Below, piece after piece: positions 13,323 to 28,869 of a DNA stretch of 64,000 nt. Source of the stretch: Megamerina dolium (taxonomy: Eukaryota; Arthropoda; Insecta; Diptera; Megamerinidae); NCBI GenBank assembly GCA_963854835.1, contig OY978526.1, positions 87,348,846 through 87,412,845 of the forward strand, read 5' to 3'. The notes under the pieces were generated by a model, which saw only the letters and a list, made by a program, of their open reading frames with translations, did not search any database and had not been told where the DNA came from. Both the position numbers and the translations under genes were made by a program. Positions within the stretch are counted from its first letter, which is position 1. Each line of letters starts with the position of its first letter.

Positions 13323-13810
13323 TATGAATGTGTGTGATATTTAGAGTGTATTGAATACACTTGGATTTGTGTAAGTAGGATATATATATAAGAGATTCGC
13401 GGAAATTGAATAACTAAATATTGAGTATTGAAAATAAGCTTCAGCGATCTGTAAATACTTGTACGAACATTCAACTTTGAACCAATGAGCCATTGAGTAT
13501 AGAAAAATATTATCATTGAATTCAACAGATTGAGTAATAACAGATTATGTACATCTAAGTTATTTCATTTAGTTGGACACGAAGATATATTCAAATTTAT
13601 TTAACTAAATTTTTTTGTAAAGATTTTCATTGAAAAAATCATATTTAAAATTTGTGCTGAGCTTTTGAAAAAATTCTGGTTAAAATTGCAAGATTCTGCA
13701 GACAAACAGTGTCAGTCACGACTTTCGAGAACGTCATTCATGACTTTCGTGTTGTATATGAAACGAATTATATGCATGTTTCTTTATTTTTTTTTAACAT
13801 TTATTGTGGT
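13323..13810. other. Anonymous AT-rich DNA
   Basis: No coding or element signal until the (TAA)n tail of the LINE that follows. Confidence 0.5.
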
Positions 13811-14690
13811 ATTATTATTATTATTAACAGACCCTTATGCACTGCGACCAGACTTGATCTATTGTGGAGCCTTTGGGTAACCCTAAATTTGTAGGCTTTT
13901 AATAAATTTCAGCACTGTGTTGGATTCATTATTCCACAATTTATATGGAGGCACTGTACTATTACCAAAGTGGTTTAGGCTTTGTCTGCCAAAAGCTTGA
14001 CATTCACAACGTATGTGCTCCGACCTTTCGACGTCTAAGTTACAGAATCTGCAGATATCAGTGACAAATAGATCTAATTTCTTTCAGTCGTATCTGAGAC
14101 TGCAGTGGCTTGTAAAATATTCACAAAGAATACGTAGATTAGCTTTACCAAACGCAAGTATCTTTTTAGATATCCCTTTATTTGGGATTAGGAACTGTTG
14201 ATTGCATGATGCTGCCCTGTACTATTGAGCCAGTGTTCTGTAAATTTCTTTTCCTCCCATTTCCTTATAATCTACTTGCCATGGCATTTTGCCAAACCAC
14301 AGAAGGGTTCAGGGCCAATCAAGGGCTTTTCAGCGTCCATTTTGGCTAGTTTATCAGCCCTTTCATTCACCTCGTTTCCTCATGGCCAGCTATCCACCTT
14401 AATACTACAGTATTTAGGTTTCCTAGCTCATTTAGAAAGATAAGACATTTATCTACTAATTTAGAGGTTATTGTGATAGATTGAAGAGCTTTTAATCATT
14501 GGGATCATTGCATTTTTCTTCGAAGACACTCCCGCACGTATATTTCAATGGTATGAACTTCCGCTTGGAAAATTGTTGTGTTAACCACCATTGGGATTGA
14601 TCGTCTAAATTTGGGGGACATAAATACCCGCCCCGGTTTCACCATCTTCCAGCTTCAATCCTTCCGTGTAACAGACTTGTGAGCCATGCT
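13811..14690 (-). mobile_element. RNase H LINE 3' end with (TAA)n tail, degraded
   Basis: The minus strand reads GETGAGIYVP (around 14660), then NERADKLAKMDAEKPLIGPEPFCGLAKC (14.4-14.28 kb), the RNase H C-terminus, followed by a cysteine-poor tail with several stops. The 3' end (rc of 13829-13880: ccacaataga..., gtcgcagtgca) matches the end of the 50.7-51.6 kb LINE and terminates in a TAA repeat (13811-13826 read on the minus strand). This is a clearly older relative of that copy. Confidence 0.78.
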
Positions 14691-17007
14691 TGAAGGTGAT
14701 TCAATTTTTTCTCCATGCTTCTCTTTCACTTTATACCGAATTCGAAGTGCCGGAAGTATGATGTTTTTGAAAATTGGAAAAATAATGGATTTTTTTTACT
14801 ACACCTTATATATTCATATGAGCTCATTTCCATCGAGTGAGAAAGAATCGAAAATTCAATTTTTAATTGCAGATAATTCTTTAGATTACACTAAAGCTGT
14901 TTACATCTTCAAAATTTTTAAATTCGACCAACCGATTGAGCTCTTCTTGATTTACCGCTTGCACTCGTAAGTTTAAATATGTTCTCCTATAAAATCCAGA
15001 AAATTGACTTAATCAATTTCTGCTTTTGACCACAGATATTTGATGTTTCTATTGGGGAATATTAATAAAGAGTCGAACGTGTGTGAACTTTACCTGCGCT
15101 TTTTCGGTTTACTATATACACTATATCCATTAAAATGAATATATGTAGATCATGTTTGCAATTGTAATGCTGGATGATTGCAATGACAACTGTAACTGTA
15201 GTAAACAGACATCGTAAAATAAAGTAGAGCTGACATATAAATGGTGCATCAACATCGTCCAGATCATCATCATCATATTCATCATCATCATCACCATCAG
15301 CAACATTCGAATGAATAGTATGGCAATCTAATGATGTCGGGTGAAATAACAAAAACAATGCATTGCTTCTTCTATTGCTTCTTCTATGTTCTTGGAAGTA
15401 CTTTATTTTACTGTACTTTCTCTGATTCTGTTATTCGTTTTTGCACTTTGCGGTTTGCCAAGAAATGATATTGCAAACTATGTATGTAGTTTCGCTATAT
15501 TTGCTTCAAGCAAAACTACCATATATGTATACATATACTTTCAGAATTTTTGAATTCTGTATGTACATATATTAAAATGAAATGCTGATGGATTTTTTTC
15601 CAAAAACATAAAGTTTGCTTGACATGTACCACATCAGGTAAATCTTTCTTTAAGGCATTTCAATTTACATAAAGCTTTTTGATACCAATTCACAAGCGAT
15701 TCTAGGAATTAGCTTTTTTTCATTGGCTTCCTTTATGTTTCTTCATATACGAGTACATACATACATATATGAATACACATATGTATACATATCATTCTAT
15801 GGATGCATTTGCTGCGTATATTAAACTCTACGAGAATAACGCAAATCAACAAGCACTACCACTGATACGACTATTCCAACGAAAAATATATTAAAGTAAA
15901 TGGCAATGATTTATTAATCATGACTTGTAGACATTTTCTGATTGTTTTTGTCGCTATAAAGAAATTTAATGGAATTGGTGCAATAGATGGGGGATTGTAA
16001 TGGATTAACTTTTTGGTGGAATCGCAAAAAAAAAATCAAAACTTATTTATCGGCACTTCGTCTGATATGTGCCAGTGAATCTATTAAAATTAATCAATAT
16101 TACTCCAATTAATACAGAGAACAAAACAAAAAACAACTTTTTGAACATAATTAAATAATATTGTTGATGTCGGAAGGAATATGTTTTCTTGTTGAGCTTC
16201 ACTGATTGTATTGAAAGTGATTGGGTATGTATGTGCATATACAAATATGATATATTGGCACTTACTTCAAATCTGAGTGCGTGACCCACAAAGTACTTAA
16301 GACTTTGCCGATACAGTTAATTACGTCAAAAACATCAAACGCATGTACAGAAGTTATACATAAAATTTACTTGGAAATTCAAATTGTATTTAAAATAGTT
16401 CTAATTTAATTCATCAACACTATTTTTGTATGCAACAGTATTTGTGTAAGATTAAAGATTTATTAAATTTTCTTCACACAAATGAAGGAATTTTTGATAA
16501 TGGTCTCAATTTTTTATGGAATAAAAAAAGCAATCATTCTTTTTACTGTATGTTAATATTATCACAGTTTTTGTTCTCTTTCAAAGATAATTTGTCGTTT
16601 AATGGGCTGCTTTCTTGCCACAAGTGATTCGAATAAACAGAATGAAGAAAGTAAGGCAGCATTTTCACTATGACGGTTGAGTTAACCATTACTACTGTGT
16701 AAGGATTTGTTGTTGTTGTTTTTTTTTTTTGTTTTGTTTAATTTTTTGTTTTTTTCTTATATAATTTTTTTTTTTGCATTAAATTTTCAGGTCGCTGAAA
16801 AGATAAGCATCGGAAATAGACGTTCTCATCATAGTGGTTAGGAATATTTGTTGTATTGTCATTTATTGTATTTTTTGTTTATGTTGGAGGAAAGGGAATG
16901 GAGAAATTTTTATATTTAGATTTTATCGAAATCGAGAAAATGGTGTTTTTTAAAAATCAAACATAAAACGACATCAAATATGTATATATCATATATTTGA
17001 TATAAAT
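14691..17007. other. Anonymous AT-rich DNA with a CAT-rich tract
   Basis: No gene recognised. An imperfect ATC/CAT repeat at 15262-15303 produces an acidic D-rich reading frame on the minus strand that I regard as artefact. Poly-T runs lie near 16720-16780. Confidence 0.5.
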
Positions 17008-17721
17008 GGTGCTTTTTTTTAGAGTGAAGCAGTTTTCAATAGGGATAAAACGTTACAGAAGTTATCAAATATGGTAACTCAAAATTCATTTGTACTCAGT
17101 AAGATTTGCAATTTCACCATGGAAAGAATGACACCGCAATAGCGCTTGTTTGAATAACGAAAATCATGGTTCTGTCATCCAAACTCAAAGATCGCTACAA
17201 CAGACATATGTTTTTCTCATTTTTAACTCAATGGTTATGGGAACAAGCAAAATTGTCAAATTTGGAGTGAAGATAATCCCTAATCAACAAGACGGCACTA
17301 GATGTCATACATCGAACATAACAATCGATTTATAGAAGGAAACATTTGGCGACAACATAATGTCTCAAAATGGACCTGTGAACTATACTGCAAGATCTTG
17401 CGCTGTAACACCACTGAACTATTTTTTATGGGGATATATGAAAGGGCTAGTTTATGCTTATAAACCAGCAAGTTTGAATAAATTGTAAGCCAACATTGAG
17501 CAAACTACTGCCGAGATTAGACCCCAATTGCCTAAAAAAGTAACCGATAATTGGGTTTAAGCCACGTTCGAGATAGCCGCGGCAGCCATATACCGGAAAT
17601 TATATTTCAAATACTAATTGTATAGAATTACCTTCGAACAAAGTCAATTTTTAGTTCAGAATATTACATAATGTATTGTATTTTTGAAATTTAAATGTGC
17701 TTCACTCTAAAAAAAAACACC
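17008..17721 (+). mobile_element. Short TIR-bounded deletion derivative of a second DD41D family
   Basis: Inverted repeats of 24 bp (17008-17031 and 17698-17721; ending tgcttcactctaaaaaa, one mismatch) bound 714 bp. Inside, the plus strand starts MERMTPQ (around 17119), keeps a short N-terminal part, then jumps into NQQDGTRCHTSN and ends with LNYFLWGYMKGLVYAYKPAS and a degraded C-terminus. The middle third, including the first catalytic Asp, is gone. The second Asp (17291-17293) and the codon at the third position (17417-17419) are 126 bases apart, so 41 residues lie between, but the third codon is AAC (Asn). TIRs and protein differ from the 1.95-kb element, so this is a separate family. No clear TA pair was found at the outer edges. 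Confidence 0.82.
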
Positions 17722-20700
17722 CTAAACCTGATATTTGTTTAGCAATACCCAAAAACCGTTGTTGCACAAAAAAAACTATTAAATATAAAATTACAAAGTT
17801 AAGATTTTAGTATTTTTTAATTAAAAAAATAAGTGTAATCAATATTTTTGACTCATAATTTGTCACAATATTTTCTTTTATGCTATCAGTATGAAAAAGG
17901 ACCCTGAACAGCTCTTTAACATATAATACTTAAAATTATTAATTTTCAAATGCACCGCAGAGTCTCTCCTTTTCATAAATTTGCAAATTTTTCAACATTT
18001 TTATAATTACATAGTTTTCTAAAGTGGCCACGATTTTTTCTCTGTAATTATTGTGCGTTAAATACACTTAAAGAGCATTTCCGGTGTCATTTTCGAAAGG
18101 AAATCTATTTTGGATAACTTGACTTTAATTTCTGTAGAAGCACGACAATTCGCATAGGGAACATCAATAACGGTAAGCTTCCACCCATAAAATAACATTT
18201 TGAAATAGAATTCAAATCTTTATTTATATTTGTGCTTCAAATATCAATATATAAGCCTTATACGCGTATTGCTCATTCTTACTCAATTTTAAATTGCTTA
18301 TAAGCATGTTTTTTTTCTGAAACAGTTCTACCACAAACAAATAGGAGCAATTATTAAAAAATAATATAAAAAAAAAAATTTAATAGATCATTAAAGAATA
18401 TGCAAAACAAAATAACTAGTCGATCTATGTTTGACTTCCACTAAAGGTATTTGAGATTTGAGTTAACTCGCATTTGATTTCTTTTAGAGTGTATATGTAT
18501 GTTTCTTCCAAGAAAAGTGAGTTCAGGTGCTATGCTAATGCAAACATAATACGATTGCTTTTATGTCGTCTACCTCAATATTCATTTACATTTATATTTG
18601 TGAGAAAGTATGTACATACAAAGTGCAGATTCATGTTAAATCTAAAATAAAATTCAAATAAACACGACATAAAAGAAAATCAAAATATTCCACCTTTATA
18701 ACCTGATTAAAATAACACAATGTTATGACCCTATTTGCAACATAAATACAGAAAATTCAAACATAAAACTGAAATTACATTAATGTAGGCTGACAGTGAC
18801 ATTGAATATTTGACATAATTATCTAGTTACATGAAAAAGATGAACATTGAACATTAAATGTGAAATAAATGGTGTTTCAAATCAACATAGCCTTAACAAA
18901 TTCACTCATTTGCCACTCAAAAAATACAATAAATCAATTAAAACATCATAATTGAAATTGTTTCTATGCTCTTCAGGCTTGCAACAAAATTGCGTGTCTA
19001 ATTAGTTATGTGTGCGTCCTGTGGTGACCGAAATGAAATTGCATATTACATATACGAGTATCTATCCACGATGTCTCCAAATAATCATGCCGTGCGTAAA
19101 TTGACTAATATTATCATTTGAATGTTGCGTGTTCGTTTCAATGAAGGATTTTGTACTAATAATGCTCAAATTCATGTCTCGTTTTCATGTCATCAATTAG
19201 TAACCACAAATGTATACATAATTTTTTTAGATAAGTACTTTTATATACTTTTAAGTTTTACTTATGCAATGATGCTCATTGCTCATATAAATGAAAAGTT
19301 AAAAATTAATATTATCCGTTCGTAATGTATTGAATGAAGTACGAAGTACGATGTGCAGAAATGTTTCATATAAATTCCCCAATATCATAATTTTAATTTT
19401 ATTTATTACTTATGTGTATGCATGCGAAAAATTTCAACACATATTCATGCGCTTATCAGTATAGAGTGTACATATGTGCAAACATACTTGCATACATAAA
19501 GAAAGACTCATAATACTTCATGAACATTCAAAAAATTCCATATTGCATATTTACGCACTTCAATGAGAATAGCGAAATAAATTCCCCAGAAAATTAATTA
19601 TGTTGTTGTAATAGCATTGCCATTGATTCATAGCTCAATTTCATATCATTTGATCACGATTTTATGTTACTATACTCATTCACCCGCTGTTTGTATGGAT
19701 GTACTTTAATAATTTGGGTTAAAATTTGAGCAAAATCATGGCATGGATGGTGAATTCTCATCGTGAGAGTGAGCAATGAGCAGTACATACTGTCATGTAC
19801 GGTATACAGTATTATGATTTTTCTTTAGCTGATTTTTCAACTCATATCACAATATCCAGTATACATACGTACGTGTTTCATTTGATGATCTTCACTATAA
19901 GAGGGCGAAGTTTTATTATGTACATACGTTCGTAGATAAGCTTTATTTCGATTCAGTAGAGTTGTGTAACTTTTGAAATTATGTAAAATTAATTTTATAT
20001 GTACTTAGTATAATTACTACGGGACATTTCCATATACATGTATGTGCGTTTATAAGATACACATGTGGGAGGATGTGTGGTTAATTTTCTGTTTTAGAAT
20101 ATTATAATCTTTTTAATCATATTCATTCATAAACAAATTTCAAAAAGATAAACTTTTCGAGGTACACTTTCGCTAAGGTACACAATATTTAAATAATTTT
20201 TTAAATTAAATCATGTTAACGTATAACATACTAAACGAGGATTTATATGGAGACATATATGAAAACCAACATTAATTATTTGCCACACAGCCAAATTCTA
20301 CATGGATAATGCGGGATTGGAAGCCATATCTCTCGATATGCTCGAATGTATCAAATTGCACTATTGAAATAAATCATCTTAAAATAATATTGCATATATA
20401 AAAAACGGTTCTTTTGTATGATAATAAAGGTAACCCATTAAATTCGATTTTTTTTTTTACTTCACCTTATTAAATAGTCATTCATTGAAAAATAGTCTAA
20501 AATAATAAGAACCACCAAATAGAAAAACACCATATACTAACAAATGCTCTAAACTCTCCTCTATTCTCCTAGGGTAATAAAAAGTTTGTGATTGTTTGTG
20601 TTTGTTTGTGGTAACTTTTTGATGCCTAAATTAGTTTCAAAACTTATTTATGTTTTCGTTATAAAATAATTTGTTGCTTTAAAATGGAAAAAAAAAACAA

Positions 20701-22389
20701 TTTTTTTGAATAAAAGAAAATACTTTATTATGAAGATGTCAAAAACAAATATCTCAAGTGTTAGTTGAACCTTAAGCAATTATATTTTTCTGACCTTTTG
20801 AATTTAATTTCAAAAAAAAATTATTTACAGAAACTTTTTTGTTTGTGCAACTTATACTCTTAACATTATCACTCTTATTGTTGGAATGAAACCATGATGG
20901 TTAAAGTGTAAGTTTAGTCAAACAAAAATATAATTCATCATATATAGACGAAAAATGATTCTTTAAAATGCTTTTCTCTACAAAATTCTTCACAAAAATG
21001 CTCAGGAGTTAATGTTAAAAAAAAAAAATTTCAGTTAATAAATTAAGTGCACAGAATAGAATCACACACAATGTATACAAATGGATATTTCTATTCCAAT
21101 TACGGGGTATTTTACAGCAAAATGTTCGCAAAAATGTACGATGCCACTAAAAATGTATGAATGTATGTATGTAAGTGCTTTTCTCATTGAATGACAACAT
21201 TGTAATTCAGAATTTGTTTAGTTACTTCTAAGTTTCTAAAAATGACTAATACTAAATCGAATAAATTTGTATATACAATGAATTATTACATACATACATC
21301 ATATTTCAGAAAAAGAAAAGATACGAAATTCAAAAAGTTTAAATTATTAAACACAACTTCATTGAAGCAATTCGTATTTAGAAGATGGAACGATCACTGA
21401 CATTAGTCGATTTCAGCATTAAAATTATATTTTATATGATACTTATTATGGTCTTGCATATTCATCATCATATATGTGCCTATGTAAATAATTAAATTAA
21501 TTTATTCACTAAAAGTTGCAAAGAAATGTTAAAAACGGAAAGTTTCATTTAAATTTAGATATTTTAATTGAATATTTTCAATTCATCTAAAATGTACATT
21601 TTATATACATATATAATTGGTTGACAGTTATGACAAATTTAAAAAAAAAAAACATTTATGACATTGATATAAACATTTTTTCATGTTAGAAAATTTCCAT
21701 AAATTGCAATTTGTATATTCTATACTAAAATATTGTATAACTGTCATAAAATTTAGCACTTAAAATATTTTTAATTAAATTAATGTATAAATATAAAGTT
21801 TTATTGGATAATTTTCGAAATATTAAATATATATGGGGACTTTAAGAGCATATGCAATTATATAATATTTATTATAAATATTTAACAATTTTAATTTTTA
21901 ACATCCCCTCATATATATACATACTATTCGATGTTATTGCTATAAAACGTAAACAAGTAATTGGAATGTATTCAAATATATATATTCAAATACGTTCATA
22001 TGTACCTACATCGCATCATAAGTATAGAGATAGAGACAATATGACGCCTATATTTTAATAATAAATTATAATAATATAATGAAGCACAAGCACTCTTACA
22101 TTAGTATACATTACATAGGTGTATGTGAAATATTATTGTATGTACATGATTTCAATGATTCATTAAAAATTAAATTAAAATAAAAACAAGATATCAACTG
22201 ATTTAGAACATTTTATAACAAATAAAATAACAAATAAAAATGTTCGAAAAGACGAACAACAACAAATTCAAAATACTTATGCAAACTTGCAAACATATAA
22301 AGACTTCGCTTATACGACATGTAGACTATATGTAATAAATATATCAGGTAAAATGATTTAACAACTACTTGAAATAGTTTTATTTTTTC
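17722..22389. other. Anonymous AT-rich DNA, longest element-free stretch
   Basis: About 4.7 kb with no recognisable coding sequence on either strand. Only short frames of biased composition, poly-A/T runs and tatgtatgta-type motifs are seen. Unique noncoding or intronic sequence is possible. Confidence 0.5.
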
Positions 22390-23600
22390 TTTCGGTTATT
22401 TTTAACGGCATATTTCGTTACGGCTACTTCCCAAAACAACGGAAGATCTCAAAAATAATAATAAATTTCAAAGCCTGGAAAAGACCCAACTGTGCCGTCA
22501 TCATATAGACCTATCAGTGTTCCACCTCATTTTTCAAAAATTTTTGAGAAATTGCTGCTGCAGAATATCATGCCAATTGTTACACAAAATAAAGTTATAT
22601 CGAATCACCAATTTGGCTTTAGAGAAGGTCATGGCCCTATTGAACAAGTGCATAGGATCGCCAAAGAGATTAACACCGCATTGCTGAACAAAAAATACTA
22701 CTCTGCAATATTCTTGGATGTAGCCCAAGCTTCTGATAAAATGTGGCACGAGGGCCTAATGTATAAGATAATGCAATAACCTCCCAGAAAATACTCACAT
22801 GCTCTTCAGTTCTTATTTACTTTGCCGGGAATTTAAATTAAATTTCAATTCTTTTACATCAAGAAAAGTTGATATATTGGCTGGCGTTCCTCAAGGGAGT
22901 GTTCTTGGACTATTCCTATATTTGATATATGCTGCTGATCTTCCACTGTATTCGAAACATGTAGTTTCTACTTTCACAGATGATACTGCAATCCTCTGTT
23001 CACATAATGATCATATAAGCGCATCCAGAAGTCTGTCCGCCCATTTAGATCATTTAGTATGAAGCAAAGAGCATCCACGTCACTTTCACGCTGCGAAAAG
23101 AGACGTGTCCTCCTGTGAAGTTGAATAACATCATCGTACCTCAAGCGACTGATGTTAAATCCATCTTGATAAAAAACTAACATGGACTAAACACATTGAG
23201 AGGAAAAAACTACAAATAAAATGAAAGTCTCAGCAACTCTAAGCTCAGTTTACCTAACAAAGTCCTGATATATAACGCCATCATAAAACCTATTTGGTGC
23301 TATGGTTTAGAGCTATGGAGTTCAGCCTGTTCTACAAATGTAGAAAAAATTCAGAGAGTGCAAAATAAATTGCTCAGACTAATCACTGATGCTCCATGGT
23401 ATTTATATCAAAAACATACACATTCACAATGACCTTCAAATTCCCACCGTATCTGATGTAGTGTGGCGAAACATGGAAAAGTATAAACCAAAGCTAGAAC
23501 TTCATCAAAATCCTAAGGCGAAACAGCTGCTTGTGGCTTCTATCGTAAAATCAATAGATTAAAGAGAAAACATCTTATGTCAACATAATTAAAAATAAAA
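22390..23600 (+). mobile_element. Jockey-like LINE reverse transcriptase remnant
   Basis: The plus strand carries the RT blocks in order: SSYRPISVPPHFSKIFEKLLL (22.50 kb), HQFGFREGHGPIEQVHRI (22.61 kb), AIFLDVAQASDKMWHEGL (22.71 kb, with the first catalytic Asp), AGVPQGSVLGLFLYLIYAAD (22.88 kb) and the active-site block TFTDDTAILC (22.97 kb, T replacing the usual A in FADD). Beyond 23.07 kb the C-terminal segment is full of stops. The 5' ORF and endonuclease are absent (5' truncation), and the boundaries are estimates. The SSYRPIS...FEKLLL and VPQGSVLGP style is typical of the Jockey group. Confidence 0.8.
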
Positions 23601-25802
23601 TCCAGTTGTAAATTGTAAATCTTTGTTTTGTGATTTTTTGTAGTAGGTTATAAAATGTCATTCCTTAAGCACATTGCTATTATAATAGATTTTTTAAGAT
23701 TTGAATATAAATTGTACATTTCCAAATAAGGAAGATACAATTAATCAATAAATATATGGCAAAAAAAATTATTTACAATTGTCCAAATAGCAATCACCGA
23801 AAATAAGTACATTCTTGATGATCTGCCTCAAACTCGGTTTAATGTCCCACTGTAATTACACTTCCATATGATACAAAAGTGGGTTAAATATTTTTATTGT
23901 TTTGCTGGACGAAAAAGCGAAAAATCATTAGAAAATCAATCAGGTCATTCATTATATTTCAATCAATCTAAAAATAAATATCATGTCTCTTTTGTGTTAT
24001 CCAACAATTTATATATAAATGTTTATTACATGGAGGATGCAGCAGTCATAAAATTTTATGAAAGTGAAATGTAAACAACTTTCTTCATTTGTCAGTTTAT
24101 ATTTGAACAGACATATGTACGTATAGAATACATGTATTTTGTTTTCTTACTGTGGTAGACACTTTTTTTGTTTTTTTTTTTTTAATATAAGAACATAGGT
24201 TTTGTATTGATGTACTAGCAATGATGCTACAGGAAAAAGACTTGAATTAAAATGTGCAGTCGCAATTGGAAATGTGCCAACGAAAATGAAAATATAAACA
24301 AGTTGTACAAAAAACATGGAATGGAAATTTCTAATGTACAAAATTGTGCAATCAAATATATTAGGAAGGTGATTATTTGCTATATATTATCATTTGCTGG
24401 CAGGTTTTTTTTGGTTTTTTTATTTTGTTTTGTAGTTATCCTTGCCTGCATAAATAAATATATAAGAAAATTGAATAAATATGCAAATTTCTTTGAGCCA
24501 TACTATGTGTATACCACTTGCCATTCGCATACACTCATAAGCACACACTGCGCCAACAACGTAATAAACATTCAAGTGCATATACCTGCAGCTGCATATA
24601 TAATATGGTCTTGTCAGCATTGCAGTGACAATGAACAACGATATTATGTTACATAATTTTGTAGCATCTGTGTGTGTGTGTGCGTGTGTGCTTATATATA
24701 GTGTGTCAAGGCCTTTTCCACAGTCTCGACAATGCAAGAAGCATTAGGGTGTGTTCATACTGTACTGCAAGAGCTCTTTGATATTTCCAGTTTAATGTAT
24801 TTGTTTTGTTTTCACATGCTATATGGTTAAGTTGTCGATCTCGCTTCTCAGCCAAATCGTTATTGACCAAATAGCATGAATGTAATATATGCATTTTATG
24901 CAGAAAATTTAAGTCAGGCGATATAAAATATCTTTGGTAAGAAAAATCTTCTATTTTCTTTAAAAATTTTTATTTATTAAATTATTATGTTTATTATTAA
25001 TTGTATGTTTATCAGTATTTTAATTTGCTAAAAATAATAAATTAGGAATTCCCCAATTCAACAAATGTGCTGTGTATTCTCAGCAATCTTCATGATGTTT
25101 AACTCGTGCTTTATGAGCAGAAATAATAATTTTAAAAAACAACGGTCGGACCAACAAAAAATTAAGCAACCAAATAATAACGCTGCAGGACACATCGTTA
25201 AAAACACGCAAATAAATAAATGGTCATGAAAGAAACAAGAAACATTTTTTTCTGACTCTTTGATTTTCTTCCCCAGAGTTGGCGTTTGTGCATCATTGAT
25301 ATCAATTATATTGGCATTTATAATGGCATGCGTGAACGCAACATATAGAAAACACATAAAATGCCATAATGGGAAACGGAAATCATTACCTAATTTTCCT
25401 TACATGTTACTTCCTGTGTGAAACATAAACGAAAAAATTCCCGAAAAAGAAGAATAGATAAAGGAAAACCCAATAAATAAAGATTACACAAGGTGAGTGT
25501 TGAATAAAATCATAAAATTTGTAAATTTTCATATTCAAAACATTTATATTTTATTATATCGACTACATGTATGTGCATACAAGTGCATACAAGTGCCATT
25601 GATGGACATTTGCAACTATGCATAAAACAGATTAGTTGCAAATGCTACTGATATCCTTTTCTTAGTATATTAAGAAACATAGAATGTATAATTAAAGCAA
25701 TTTACATGCATTGACTGTGGCTGACATACAGAAGTATTATGGTTGTTAGCTATAATGACAGGTACATATGCACATTTATAGTATACATGGTAGAATTCTT
25801 GT
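23601..25802. other. Anonymous AT-rich DNA
   Basis: No gene supported. Frames up to 134 codons (24252-24656) have no domain and arise on both strands over a TG-rich stretch (24669-24691). Confidence 0.5.
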
Positions 25803-25848
25803 CGGTTATATATTTAATTGACAATCGGTTATATATTTAATTGACAAT
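25803..25848. repeat. Two tandem copies of a 23-bp unit
   Basis: cggttatatatttaattgac plus aat occurs at 25803-25825 and again at 25826-25848 without change. The second copy abuts the 5' break of the DD41D fragment. Confidence 0.9.
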
Positions 25849-27310
<1,462 letters not shown>

Positions 27311-27633
27311 TTATTGTTATTATTATTATTATTAAGGCTATGAAGCACCGCGACCTGAAGATCTTTTGTGCAGCCTTATTCCCTAGCTAGCAGATCTTAA
27401 GACTATTTATAAATCTTGTTACTGCTGTGGGGTTGATTTTAACTAGGTCCCTGGGAACTATGAATCCATTGCCTAGATAGTTTAGTCTGCGTCTAGTGTT
27501 CTGCTGTTTCCTGCTCTTCAAGACAGAGTCGACAGAGATCGTTTTCATCATGTGATACTTAAGTTTACAATGACCTGTTAATAGTTCAGTGTAGAGTTTG
27601 ATGTCTTTTCTGCTGAGGTTCAAGATAGCAACT
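27311..27633 (-). mobile_element. LINE 3' end with (TAA)n tail
   Basis: The minus strand reads LSRKDIKLYTELLTGHCKLKYHMMK, the region after RNase H also seen as RIITELLTGDAGCRLNYHL in the 50.7-kb LINE. It continues RRRLNYLGNGFIVPRDLVKI with stops, and ends ctgcacaaaag...gtcgcggtgc before a TAA repeat (27311-27334 on the minus strand). It is cut at its 5' side exactly where a SINE fragment begins. Confidence 0.72.
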
Positions 27634-27811
27634 AGCTCTGAAGGGCCCTTTGGCTGAGCTTCTCTCTTTCAGTACTGTTGTGCGTGTTCATTTTGGACAG
27701 TAAAAGAAGGTACTTACTTATATTAGCTGGTTCCGAATGGCAGAACCCTTGTGATATTACTTTTTCTGAGCTTTGCAATAGAGTTATTTTTATAACCTTT
27801 TCCATTGCAGA
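27634..27811 (-). mobile_element. SINE fragment (3' half, tail type A)
   Basis: The sequence gggccctttggctgagct, ttgtgcgtgttc and ggttccgaatggcagaaccc matches the 3' half of the full copies. The tRNA-like head is missing; the match fades after ccttttccattgcag. Confidence 0.8.
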
Positions 27812-28869
27812 TAACCGGGGCTTGCAATGGCAATGTCTTTGCCATTATAAATTTTCGAAGGTATAAAATACCCCTTTATTCTACAGAACAAAATTAGCCT
27901 TGATCATATATTAAAAAAATACTTTTTTCAAAGAACTTGTTCGTTAGATTACATAAAGGAAAACTGCAATGAATGTAATGAAATACCATAGATAGCTTTT
28001 TTCTTTTTTCTTAATTTTAAAATGTACGCATTATGAAAATTTTAAGATCTATAGTATATATGTAAACCGTCAAATATATGCAATATAAAAGGTTTTATGT
28101 AAGTTTAATATGTGGTTGCTTGATGCAGTGATTTGAAAGGAATTATTTAAAAAAAAACTTTTTATTTCCGCAAGAAATATACAAAAAAAAAAATACACCT
28201 AATTTAAAGAGTTATTTGAATGTATTATTAGTAATGAACAGGAAAATATCTTTCTTATCCTTTACAAACATACTCATATACTCGTATTTCAGTATATTAA
28301 TAATCTCTTTTGCTTCCTGATATATTTTTTTTTTGTTTGTAAATGGTATAGAGGCATCCTTTATATACAATAACTATATAGTAGTATATAGTAGTATAGA
28401 TTAAAAACAAAGTAGCAAAAATTCAAGGAAATCCTTTTGTTATACATACATACATGCTGCATTGTCACAAGGTGAGAGTTGAATAAAATTCAATAAGATT
28501 CTCTCTTGTTTGACTTTGCTTGGATTAGCTATTAGCAATTTCATTTCATGCCATTACTGCTACAAATGATGATCATGATGATTATGATAATTATAATCAC
28601 CAACAAATATGATGAAGAAGTTTTGGTGTGCCATACGGATCTATGGTAGACTTTTTAATAACGCCAAAACTGTATTGGATATGTGAATTAGTAACCGGCC
28701 TTTTACGTTAGATGGCACCACGCGTAAACGCAATGACGAACATTATTGTATGAAATCTCATTTTAAATATCGATTTACTTGCTCCTCAAATTTAATCAGA
28801 AATTTCCAATTTAGTTGCGCGCATCCTATTTTTTTCACTACGAAAAATTTTAAGAATTGGCGAAAAAAC
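27812..28869. other. Anonymous AT-rich DNA
   Basis: No coding motif. A gatgat/attataat-rich tract lies at about 28565-28605. The left end of the following mariner may lie inside this stretch, but no TIR was identified. Confidence 0.45.

Noticed and set aside
15062..15358. Acidic 98-codon minus-strand frame with D-rich run
   Set aside because: The D-rich part is an imperfect ATC repeat; no family resemblance.
24252..24656. 134-codon open frame
   Set aside because: No domain, AT-driven composition, an overlapping frame of similar length on the other strand, and no splice or promoter context.
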